From: an uncultured Collinsella sp.
Lineage (GTDB): Bacteria > Actinomycetota > Coriobacteriia > Coriobacteriales > Coriobacteriaceae
Direction: 5' to 3'
NCBI GenBank assembly: GCA_900542325.1
Contig: UQMY01000007.1
Span: forward strand, 7,029-71,028
Length of the DNA: 64,000 nucleotides
The notes below the pieces were generated by a model. That model was not told the origin of the DNA, ran no database searches, and worked only from the letters and a program-made list of their open reading frames with translations. Position numbers and translations under genes: made by a program. Below are positions 44,346-52,716 of the stretch, piece by piece. Every line of letters begins with the position of its first letter. The stretch's first letter is position 1.

Positions 44346-44948
44346 CTAGAGTGCCTTCTTACTCGGAGCAATCACCTCGTCCACCAGACCCAACTCCAGA
44401 GCGCGCCTGGCGTTGCACCAGCAGTCGCGCTCGGTGAGCTCGTGGAACTCCTGGGCGCTCAGGTTGCCATGCTCGGCCAGCAGCTCGTCCAGCTCGGCGC
44501 GCATGGCCGCCGTGTGCTGGGCCACGATCTCGATATCGGTCTGCTGCGCCATGCCCGTGCCGCCCATCAACTGGTGGATGAGCACTTGCGTGTGGCGGTA
44601 TACCTGGCGGTGGTCGCCGCAGGCCAAGATCACCGCGGCCATCGAGGCCACGACGCCCTCGCCCACCGTGATCACGGGGCAGTCGAGCGACTGCATGGTG
44701 TCGATGAGCGCCAGCCCCGCCGTAACGCTACCGCCCGGGCTGTTGATGATGAGGGTGATGGGCTCGGTGGCACTCTGATGCTCCAACACCAGCATGGACT
44801 TAATAAGGCCATTGCAGGTCACATCGTTGACCTCGCCTTCCAGCAGCAGCACGCGGCTGTTAAGCAGCTCACTTGCCATATCGACGGCGGCAACGCGACC
44901 GTCCTTGGACTTCTTGATAATGCTAGGCTCACGATACATAACGGACAT
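44346..44948 (-). CDS. ClpP-family serine peptidase (accessory copy)
   Basis: 200 residues, normal ClpP length. The catalytic triad is intact: Ser102 in VVASMAAVI, His125 in VLIHQLMGG and Asp175 in ERDCWCNA; INSPGGSVTAGLAL precedes them as in all ClpP. It is divergent from housekeeping ClpP (for example IHQLMGG instead of IHQPLGG). AAGGGA lies a few bases before the ATG. It lies in a VirD4-like operon, not next to tig or clpX. The ClpX-like protein at 22145-23914, in the same region, is the obvious candidate partner. Confidence 0.9.
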   Translation of the reverse strand: MSVMYREPSIIKKSKDGRVAAVDMASELLNSRVLLLEGEVNDVTCNGLIKSMLVLEHQSATEPITLIINSPGGSVTAGLALIDTMQSLDCPVITVGEGVVASMAAVILACGDHRQVYRHTQVLIHQLMGGTGMAQQTDIEIVAQHTAAMRAELDELLAEHGNLSAQEFHELTERDCWCNARRALELGLVDEVIAPSKKAL

Positions 44949-44983
44949 GGTAATTCCCTTCTAAACGGAATCGGTAAGGAAGT

Positions 44984-45027
44984 AAAACGAGGCCGCACGG
45001 CTAGCGGCCAATGGAAGCCGTGCGGTC
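44984..45027 (-). terminator. Hairpin between the VirD4-like and ClpP genes
   Basis: GGCCGCACGGCT (44991-45002) pairs with AGCCGTGCGGTC (45016-45027) with one G-T pair. On the minus strand the hairpin is followed by CTCGTTTTAC. It may reduce read-through from the VirD4-like gene into clpP. Confidence 0.55.
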
Positions 45028-45062
45028 AAATAGGCAAGATTGAGCGCGCGAAGCTGCAAGGA

Positions 45063-46547
45063 CTAATCCCTCAGCCACTTGGCCGCATTGGGATGGTCGC
45101 CGCAAAAATACTTCTTGGCACGGAAGGGGCGCATGCCGGTTACTTTGACCAGGCAGTCGGTACGCGGCATAAGCCCCACCTCGCCCGGGGTTATCACGCA
45201 ACCGCGCACATCGACGGCAGTACGCTCGGCGCCCACGTAATTGGTGCCCAGAACCGACTCGCCGCACAGATTGCTTATGTACTCCTGTGTCGCGATGTTG
45301 CTGCCGCCGCCCATATAGATCAAGCTGTCGCAGTTATCGAGGATGGTAAGCGCTGCGGATTTGCCGTACGCACCATCGAGCTGACTCAGCGATTGCGCGC
45401 ACATCAAAAAGCTAATGCCACGGCTGCGCACGGTCGCAATACTCCGCTCAAAATCGGGAATGCGGCCCACGTTGGGAAACTCATCCAGAATAAACTGCAC
45501 GTGGCGCTGCAAATGCCCGCTGGGGTTGGAATCAGCGCGGCGCTGGGCCAGGTTAAACAGCTGCTTAAGGGCAACGTTCGCAAGCCATGCATTGGTCGAG
45601 TCGTTGTCGCTCACCTTAAGATCGATTACGCGCTTGCCCTCGTCGATACGGTCGAGGCGCATCTCGTCTTTCTCAAAGACGCGCATGAGCTGGGGGGTCT
45701 TAAGCCGCGAGATGGTCGCGTTAAGCGTGATCAGAATGCTCTTAAGCGTTCTATCGGCTGCCCCGCGAAAATCACGATACTGTTCAACGCCATACAGGTC
45801 CGCGTTCGCAGAATCATACTTGCCAAGAAATTCCTTGGACTCCACCTGCTCCACAAGGTGATCCAGCGGAAATCGTCCCTCGCCATCTCCCGTAACCTTG
45901 ATGAGTGCCGCCAGCTTAAAGACGTTGTTTATCTTAAGATAGCGTCGCGGAGCTGCGGGATCCCCGTCCGGCGCAAATGTGCCGGCAAGGCACTCTAAGA
46001 GGAACAGGATTCCAATAATCGCTCGAAGTAGCAGATCGCTCGCATTGTCCCAAAACGGATCGTCCCTAAAGCTACGCCTGTCAGGATCGACCCCCTCCAT
46101 GATTGACGCCACTGTGGTGGGGATATCCTCGACATCCATCACGTAGCGCAAAGGATCGTACCCGGACGACTGCTCGGGATTGATGGTGTCGAGAACCGTT
46201 ACCTCGTAGCCGTCCTCCTCGAAGCCCTTCCCCGTACGGCGCAGCAGCTCGCCCTTGGTGTCCGTGACCACATAGCAGCACTCGTGGTGATTGAGCAGGT
46301 TGGGCAAAATGAAACTCGCCGTTTTGCCGCTGCCGGTACCGCCAAAGGCAAACACATTGTTGGACACGCTCGTCTCCCAGTGCTTGTCGCCCTCGTAGAA
46401 AGCCACCGTGGCACCTTGCGCCAAGATCACATCGCGCTGCTCATCGCCGGATGACAGCGTCTGCATTTCCTCCTTGGTCGCCCACTTCTTGGTCTGATAC
46501 TCCGTTTGCTGCGCGGACTCGTAGCCGTACATCTTAATGACCGACAT
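45063..46547 (-). CDS. VirD4/TraG-like ATPase without membrane anchor
   Basis: 494 residues. Walker A is FGGTGSGKTASFILP (about 68-82). VVTDTKGELLRRTG and DPLRYV follow, Walker B is FILDEFPNVGRIPDF, and MCAQSLSQLDGAYG comes after. The C-terminus includes ETYIS-like QEYISNLCG and PGEVGLMP. These are T4CP (TraG/VirD4) signatures. The usual N-terminal membrane helices are missing, and no relaxase or VirB4 gene is in the window, so conjugation is doubtful. AAAGGGG lies seven bases before the ATG at 46547. Operon with the genes at 46586 (before) and clpP (after). Confidence 0.85.
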   Translation of the reverse strand: MSVIKMYGYESAQQTEYQTKKWATKEEMQTLSSGDEQRDVILAQGATVAFYEGDKHWETSVSNNVFAFGGTGSGKTASFILPNLLNHHECCYVVTDTKGELLRRTGKGFEEDGYEVTVLDTINPEQSSGYDPLRYVMDVEDIPTTVASIMEGVDPDRRSFRDDPFWDNASDLLLRAIIGILFLLECLAGTFAPDGDPAAPRRYLKINNVFKLAALIKVTGDGEGRFPLDHLVEQVESKEFLGKYDSANADLYGVEQYRDFRGAADRTLKSILITLNATISRLKTPQLMRVFEKDEMRLDRIDEGKRVIDLKVSDNDSTNAWLANVALKQLFNLAQRRADSNPSGHLQRHVQFILDEFPNVGRIPDFERSIATVRSRGISFLMCAQSLSQLDGAYGKSAALTILDNCDSLIYMGGGSNIATQEYISNLCGESVLGTNYVGAERTAVDVRGCVITPGEVGLMPRTDCLVKVTGMRPFRAKKYFCGDHPNAAKWLRD

Positions 46548-46585
46548 TGCACGGCCCCTTTCTTGTCGATAGTTCTGCGTGATTG

Positions 46586-47503
46586 TTAGGAAATACGGTC
46601 GACGTCTGCGCCCTCCTTGGGGCTCGTCGCACACGGCAACTTGACCGCACCGTCAATCAGACGCTCGGTTTGCGCCACATAGCTCTCGCGCGCCGCGATT
46701 GAGACTGACCCGTCGCGCAGATATGCAAGCAATGCATCAATCATCAGCTTGTCGAGCAGGTCATACTCTTTGGCCTGAGCGAAGTTGAGGGTGTAGCGGT
46801 CCTGGAGCTCCCGTACCTTAGTTGCCAAATCGATTTCCATCTTTTCCTCCATGCAATAAAAGTTCTCCCGATTGTCCGAAAGTGCCTCATACGGGTATTT
46901 GACGCATAGCTCAAAGTTGAAACGCGGACTCGTATCGAACACTCGTTGCTGAATCACGCGGTAACGTTCGAAAAACATGACGACATCGTCTTCGTCCGCC
47001 GTAAAGCCACGCGATCCGTCGCGATGCACGTGGTCGTAGGGCCTTTTGTGGTCGGTATGACGCACAAAGCGAGACGGAATATATCCACCTTTTTCGGACG
47101 AGTACTTCATACCTGTCGAAACCTGCTCAAACATGAGCACGCCGCTCGATTTAAAGCGCGGATTGCTTCCGTGCCGAAACAGGCTAATTAAGATGGCCAT
47201 GCAGCGCATGCAGTTATCGCGCTGGGGAAAGTACAGCGACAGCAAAGCGAGCGCCGCCGCGGCCAAAAGCTCGCGAGCCTCGTGCACATCGTCTCGATAC
47301 TGCTCGGGCACCAGCCCGGGAATATCGGGCGAGTGCTTTTCCAGCACGCCAACAAGTGCCTTAGCGAGGCGCTCAACGTTCTCTTCACCGCAGTACGGAT
47401 ACGGAAACGGCTTCTCTGCCTTCTCGTTCTTTGCGCACATACTACGGAGATCCTCGTCGAGTGTGTTGAGGAATGCCTCGTAGATGCTGTCTTCGCTCTT
47501 CAT
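46586..47503 (-). CDS. Cluster B hypothetical protein, first gene
   Basis: 305 residues (MKSEDSIYEAFLNTLDED...). It is mostly helical, with Cys pairs around DNCMRCMA and a His/Arg-rich patch HTDHKRPYDHVHRDGSRG. No family recognised. GGAAG lies eight bases before the ATG at 47503. It begins the cluster B operon, 38 bases before the VirD4-like start, and is divergent from the second HsdM/S-like gene. The divergent gap 47504-47790 is AT-rich and should hold both promoters. Confidence 0.6.
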   Translation of the reverse strand: MKSEDSIYEAFLNTLDEDLRSMCAKNEKAEKPFPYPYCGEENVERLAKALVGVLEKHSPDIPGLVPEQYRDDVHEARELLAAAALALLSLYFPQRDNCMRCMAILISLFRHGSNPRFKSSGVLMFEQVSTGMKYSSEKGGYIPSRFVRHTDHKRPYDHVHRDGSRGFTADEDDVVMFFERYRVIQQRVFDTSPRFNFELCVKYPYEALSDNRENFYCMEEKMEIDLATKVRELQDRYTLNFAQAKEYDLLDKLMIDALLAYLRDGSVSIAARESYVAQTERLIDGAVKLPCATSPKEGADVDRIS

Positions 47504-47790
47504 GAATGCTTCTTCCTATCCGGTTGCAGATGTTTGTCGGTAAGTTTGTTCTAAGTTTTAGAATGATTTGACGTGTGGGCCAGAAACGTCGCCTAGCCTG
47601 TGGTTTCGTAAGTAAAATTACTCTGCTCGATAGCGCGATTTGCCTAAAGGCTGTCTAGCTGTGGCATCAAACAGTTGGTATTGAATTGGTTTGGATTGCT
47701 TCGAGGATAGCACAGTGTGCTGTTCTCGTCATTAGAAATTTTTGAAATATTCTGTTAACATATATCCCACTAAGAAGAAAGGGCATACGT

Positions 47791-49224
47791 ATGTACGAAT
47801 CCGCGTTCTCTTTGCCACGCCTCACCGCTGCCATCATTTCGCGCGCACTCAATCTGGAACAAGGCAGTCGCTTGCGCGTCGTTCGACTACCCGATTCGCT
47901 CGATGCCGACCTGCTCAATACGTGCCTCTTCATGAATAAAAGCGTCTTTCCCAGCATTTGCGAACTTGAACCAGGAGAGCGGGACGACGTCGACGGCCCC
48001 GCTCCGGTGCTTATCGACGCTACGGGCTATCACCGCAATACTCACGACAAAGAAATTCGCTTATGCGAGGCCCTTATCAACGATCTGGAGCCGGGCTATT
48101 TAGGCTTTTGCGATTGGGACCCCTTTGTTTGGTGCCTCTATGCGCTCGCGCTTTCCGGTCGAAGCAGGGCAGCGGTATTACTGCCAGCAAGTCTAATAGA
48201 TAAAGCCGAGCAGGCGCGCACGGTTCTCATGCGCGAAGGACTCATCGAGCGTGTCGTCTATTTCCCGCACAGCGAACCCAGCAGTTACAAGATGTGCGAG
48301 CTCATCGTCTTGTCAACGGAGAACCGCAGCGTCACATTCCACAACCTGTCCAGCTTCACTCGCTACATGTTGCCAACCCCCGCGAACGAAGAATCCTGCC
48401 CGCCCCTAGCTATTGCACCGGATTGGTCCCGCGTTAGCCTCGCTCAACATCAGACCTCTCCCATAGAGACAATCGTTCTCGAGACGCGTGAGCTACTCCA
48501 GCACCATGCCCCACTCTCGTGGGGCAAAATCAGCCTTATCAGCCTTACCCGAAACTACAGCGCCACGCTTGGTGACGCTTTTACGCGAGTGGCACCATTC
48601 ATGCCCCGCGAGAGCACCACATCGAACGACGTTGATGCGATCGAGGTTCGCCGCATCTCATCTCAGGATTTTCAAGACGGCAACCTTCTGCCCGCAGACG
48701 CTGTAGAAAGCGCAAACGGCTCGGATTCCAAAATCGTAAAGGTGGACCCCAGCGTTCTCGATCGCTATGAGCTCCGCGCTGGAGATATCGTCATGCCGCG
48801 CATGCTGGGTCGCTACGGCGCGTCCAACCTGCTTGTCGTCAGCGCCAATGACGCAAAGCAGCACCTGGTTGCTTCGCATAACACCACCGTCATTCGCCCG
48901 TCATTCGAAACAATGACCGAAGAGGAGCGCGTGGTGTTTTCGGAGATAATCGTTGGCTACCTTACAGAAGGCCACGGGGCGCAGCTAATTCAAGCATTGA
49001 CCGAAGCGGCAGACATCCGTGCCATCCGCCCGACCGACCTGTTTGAGATCGAAGTCCCGCCGGCGCTCGACCCGCGCACACGCGAGTATAGCGAATCCAT
49101 CAACCGCTTTGCCGAGGTCGTAAGGACAAAGAAACAAGCCGAGGCCGCTGTCGCCCAAGCCCAGCGCGACCTCGAAGGCGCAAAAAAGGCCGTCACCCAG
49201 GTGGTCGACCAGACCTGCGAATAG
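47791..49224 (+). CDS. HsdM/HsdS-like fusion protein without methyltransferase motifs (copy 2)
   Basis: 477 residues. The first half keeps the C-terminal part of an N6-methyltransferase fold (ARTVLMREGLIERVVYFP, then ELIVLSTE) but lacks NPPY/F and the SAM loop. The second half is HsdS-like: IEVRRISSQDFQDGNLLP, YELRAGDIVMPRMLGRYG, VGYLTEGHGAQLIQAL and a coiled C-terminal helix (AQAQRDLEGAKKA). It has the same design as the protein at 25233-26876 and is likewise divergent from its neighbouring cluster. AAAGGG lies seven bases before the ATG. Predicted role: DNA site recognition, not methylation. Confidence 0.65.
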   Translation: MYESAFSLPRLTAAIISRALNLEQGSRLRVVRLPDSLDADLLNTCLFMNKSVFPSICELEPGERDDVDGPAPVLIDATGYHRNTHDKEIRLCEALINDLEPGYLGFCDWDPFVWCLYALALSGRSRAAVLLPASLIDKAEQARTVLMREGLIERVVYFPHSEPSSYKMCELIVLSTENRSVTFHNLSSFTRYMLPTPANEESCPPLAIAPDWSRVSLAQHQTSPIETIVLETRELLQHHAPLSWGKISLISLTRNYSATLGDAFTRVAPFMPRESTTSNDVDAIEVRRISSQDFQDGNLLPADAVESANGSDSKIVKVDPSVLDRYELRAGDIVMPRMLGRYGASNLLVVSANDAKQHLVASHNTTVIRPSFETMTEEERVVFSEIIVGYLTEGHGAQLIQALTEAADIRAIRPTDLFEIEVPPALDPRTREYSESINRFAEVVRTKKQAEAAVAQAQRDLEGAKKAVTQVVDQTCE

Positions 49225-49245
49225 CGCATAGGCAGTAGAAACGTC

Positions 49246-49284
49246 TTAAGCCGGCGACAGGAACTAATTCTGCCGCCGGCTTAA
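49246..49284. terminator. Bidirectional terminator between convergent genes
   Basis: TTAAGCCGGCG-ACAG (49246-49260) pairs with CTG-CCGCCGGCTTAA (49270-49284). It separates the second HsdM/S-like gene from abiEii. Confidence 0.7.
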
Positions 49285-49293
49285 CTATCTAGC

Positions 49294-50184
49294 CTATTCC
49301 CATCCCGTGGTCTGAGGATTCCATTTGCGCACATTCGCCGAATGATTAAAGCACGATGTATACAACCGATTGACAACCTCTTCTGCCCCAGCAATGTTCC
49401 CCGCGAGATCAAGTACCCCCGCCTGCCTCGCCATCTTTACGTACTGTGCAGAACCATTTTGTTTCCACCAGAGAGGCGCCACGAACTCTTCCGGCATTGC
49501 CACTTTGCGGGCAGACGCTTCTTTCTCGACCCTCTCGACAAGCGTAGCCCCATCGATGAAGCAAGTTTTCGCGTACACCAAGATGTCGACTATATCCTTG
49601 ATTCGCGAAGAGGCACGGCCCTCATGCATCTCTATCATTGCGAGCAATTTATCTGCAAGGGCGCTCTCCACTCGGCATACTCGATAGTCGCAGACTGGGA
49701 GCCCCTCGATATTCAAACGATCGATCGGCGCGAGAACCTCAGGCTCAAGTCCCCGCACTTCATCAATTACCAAGTCAATTGAAATTGGCTGTAGCTTCTT
49801 GGTTCCCATAAAGGGGGTGAACCATACCTTAGCACCGCACCGATACTCATCTTCTTCTTTGATCTGCTCTGCACGATCAAAGACAAACGAAACGAAATCC
49901 TCCAGATCAATCGAAGCCGCCCGCACCAGATCGGCAACAGCCTCTTCGAGGCTCTCCTCTTGAGCAACCAAGTCAATATCTCTTGTGACACGCGCATCGA
50001 GCGTTCGCGCCAGGACGCTTTGACCACCTTTAAGCACAAAACGGCAGTCATCTTCTGAAAAAACGCGACATAGGAAGCGATGAAAGTAGAAACCAACGAT
50101 TGCCCGATTAGTATCCATTGGTGATTCTCTTGCGGCATTCCTAACAGCCATCTCCAATGCGGCAGGCGTTTTGTACTTCACCAT
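49294..50184 (-). CDS. abiEii: AbiEii-type nucleotidyltransferase toxin
   Basis: 296 residues. FVLKGGQSVLART (GG at 53-54) and VTRDIDLV (D-x-D at 69-71) form the nucleotidyltransferase active site. The third acidic strand is ISIDLVIDE, and ADKLLAMIEMHEGR matches the later AbiEii motif. AbiEii proteins modify tRNA or a related target and stop growth during phage infection. Start at 50184, 15 bases after the antitoxin stop. Codon use is AT-richer than the chromosome. Confidence 0.88.
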   Translation of the reverse strand: MVKYKTPAALEMAVRNAARESPMDTNRAIVGFYFHRFLCRVFSEDDCRFVLKGGQSVLARTLDARVTRDIDLVAQEESLEEAVADLVRAASIDLEDFVSFVFDRAEQIKEEDEYRCGAKVWFTPFMGTKKLQPISIDLVIDEVRGLEPEVLAPIDRLNIEGLPVCDYRVCRVESALADKLLAMIEMHEGRASSRIKDIVDILVYAKTCFIDGATLVERVEKEASARKVAMPEEFVAPLWWKQNGSAQYVKMARQAGVLDLAGNIAGAEEVVNRLYTSCFNHSANVRKWNPQTTGWE

Positions 50185-50199
50185 GTCCTCCGTTTCGCA

Positions 50200-50823
50200 T
50201 TACCCGTTCAGTACCATCAGCAAAGGCGCCATCAGCTCGCGTCGTTTGGCGGTTTTAGAGTTCTCTTCTACAAGATCCTTCAGCCGTTGTATATCGAGTC
50301 CACGTCCAAGCGCGTCGTTATAGGCATCGATAATTAATGAGGGATCCTCGCAATCGAGGCAAAGATCGACAAGCGTGCGCTCGGGTTTAGTTACCGGCAG
50401 GCCGTCGAGCCAAACGATGTCCCGCTCAGCAATCTCGCGCTTTACAAAAGAAAGGGATTCGTTTCTTGTATTGATACGCGCGGGCGCGGTCATCCTGTAG
50501 GGGGACAGGTAGAAATCGCCCATTTGCTGCAGGTTCGCCGCAGTCGTACCGCTCACTGCAATGCCGTCCCACTGGCGCTTTCTCTCCCACGCGCAAAGGG
50601 AGGGATTGGTGAGCTTCCAGAAAGCGTTGAGCTCGTCGGTGTCTCGGCGCTGTGTTCCAGACATCCGGTAGGCGCCGTGGCATATTCGTTCAAGACGCCC
50701 CGCACGACATGAGTGTGCCAGCGCATCTCGAGAGATGTCCATGCGAGCCGCCTGGGCTGTGGTGAACACGCCCTCGCTCTCGGAAAGCTCGCTTATCGCC
50801 GTTATGTTGCTAAAGTACTTCAT
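50200..50823 (-). CDS. abiEi: AbiEi-type antitoxin and autorepressor
   Basis: 207 residues. An N-terminal winged helix (EGVFTTAQAARMDISRDAL, GRLERICHGAYRM) is followed by the AbiEi C-terminal fold: ISGTT-like IAVSGTTAANL, GLPVTKPERTLVDLCLD and AYNDALGRGLDIQRL. AbiEi represses the operon and neutralises AbiEii. I chose the ATG at 50823: a -10 box ends six bases before it and the family N-terminus begins there, although the frame is open further up. Toxin gene follows by 15 bases. Confidence 0.9.
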   Translation of the reverse strand: MKYFSNITAISELSESEGVFTTAQAARMDISRDALAHSCRAGRLERICHGAYRMSGTQRRDTDELNAFWKLTNPSLCAWERKRQWDGIAVSGTTAANLQQMGDFYLSPYRMTAPARINTRNESLSFVKREIAERDIVWLDGLPVTKPERTLVDLCLDCEDPSLIIDAYNDALGRGLDIQRLKDLVEENSKTAKRRELMAPLLMVLNG

Positions 50824-50829
50824 GCTGCA

Positions 50830-50857
50830 ATTGTAGGATATTTTCATACTTTTGCAA
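50830..50857 (-). promoter_or_regulatory. abiE promoter TTGCAA-16-TACAAT giving a leaderless mRNA
   Basis: The -35 TTGCAA (50857-50852) and -10 TACAAT (50835-50830) are 16 bases apart. The ATG at 50823 begins seven bases after the -10 box, where the transcription start should fall. No ribosome binding site is present. Confidence 0.65.
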
Positions 50858-50942
50858 CGTGATTTTTGATCCATTAGATCCGTTTGCCTTGTTTACCCCA
50901 TTTCTGACGCCGTTTTGCACCGGCACCCCATCCCCCGCTATT

Positions 50943-51122
50943 GAGGTCTAATACTTTTCCGCGAAGTGAACGGCTGTTTTTGGACCCCTGAAACATCCGC
51001 ATTTTTCGGCGGCAAAATCGTGGGATTTCAGCATTGAAACCGCAGGAAGCGGCACCTCTAAAGAGTCGATGCTTCGGGGGTCCGTTTTCACTCATTCACT
51101 TCTCGGAAAAGTATTAGACCTC
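50943..51122. repeat. About 180-bp palindromic repeat, copy 1
   Basis: The outer arms start GAGGTCTAATACTTTTCC (50943-50960) and end with the inverse (51105-51122). Inner arms contain CGAAGTGAA and GGACCCCTGAAACATC. The internal layout matches copy 2 at 54010-54197, including the shared AACCGCAGGAA centre. The rest of the 561-base gap 50824-51384 holds the abiE promoter and no gene. Confidence 0.8.
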
Positions 51123-51384
51123 GCTATCAGCTATCCCAAAGATCAGACCGTCCCTCCTTCACGCCACGCAAAACCGACCTTCCCCTTGCCTGCGCGCCCC
51201 GCGTCACGCGCTTCGCCACCCAAAAACTCATCCAACATTAATCTTGGCTCAAGAATCGCTTAATCTATAACCTGCACTATAGAGTTCGACCAAGGGCGGG
51301 GCGGCACCACGCAGGCCGCCGAACGCAACGCTCGTGCCCGGGCAAATCGCCCGGCGTCGCGCCCATCGAACGAAAGGACAGGTC

Positions 51385-51927
51385 ATGGACGACCTCGAAA
51401 AAGTTGAAACCATCCGCACCAAGTGCAACGTGAGCTACACCGATGCCAAGGCCGCGCTCGACGCCGCCGACGGCAACGTGCTGGATGCCATCATTTGGCT
51501 CGAGTCGCATGGCAAGACCCAGACCACGTCGGCGTACGCCGCCACCGAGTCCGCGCCAGTCGATGAGCCCTCGGCCGAGATGGTCGCCGCGCAGGCCGCC
51601 TACGAAAAGTCGAGCGAAAAGACCGACTTCTCCAAGAAGATGGACAGCGTGTGGGAGTACCTCAAAAAGCTCTTCCGCCTGAGCCTGGACACCAAGTTTA
51701 TCGCCACGCGCCGCGATGCGATCATCCTCAACATCCCCATCCTGATCCCCATCGTCGCGCTGTTTGCCTGGGGCGCCACGATTTGGCTGATGCTCATTGG
51801 CCTGTTCTTTGGCATGCGCTACCGCATCGATAGCGACGGCGACGTGCCCGGCAGCATCAACACCCTGATGGACAGCGCTGCCAATGCCGCGGACGACATC
51901 AAGCAAAATCTCAACGACGACAAGTAA
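51385..51927 (+). CDS. DUF4342 domain protein with UBA-like N-terminus
   Basis: 180 residues. The N-terminal part (KVETIRTKCNVSYTDAKAAL...GNVLDAIIWLE) is a UBA/TS-N-like three-helix fold that starts many DUF4342 proteins. A linker and two close hydrophobic helices follow (AIILNIPILIPIVALFAWG and IWLMLIGLFFGMRY). AAAGGAC lies a few bases before the ATG at 51385. It is 18 bases before the response regulator gene, so it is co-transcribed with the two-component system. Confidence 0.8.
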   Translation: MDDLEKVETIRTKCNVSYTDAKAALDAADGNVLDAIIWLESHGKTQTTSAYAATESAPVDEPSAEMVAAQAAYEKSSEKTDFSKKMDSVWEYLKKLFRLSLDTKFIATRRDAIILNIPILIPIVALFAWGATIWLMLIGLFFGMRYRIDSDGDVPGSINTLMDSAANAADDIKQNLNDDK

Positions 51928-51945
51928 TCGCAGACGGGGGCACGT

Positions 51946-52699
<754 letters not shown>

Positions 52700-52716
<17 letters not shown>

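Noticed and set aside
45063..46547. Calling the region an integrative conjugative element on the basis of the VirD4-like gene
   Set aside because: No relaxase, VirB4, integrase or oriT-like site could be found in the window.
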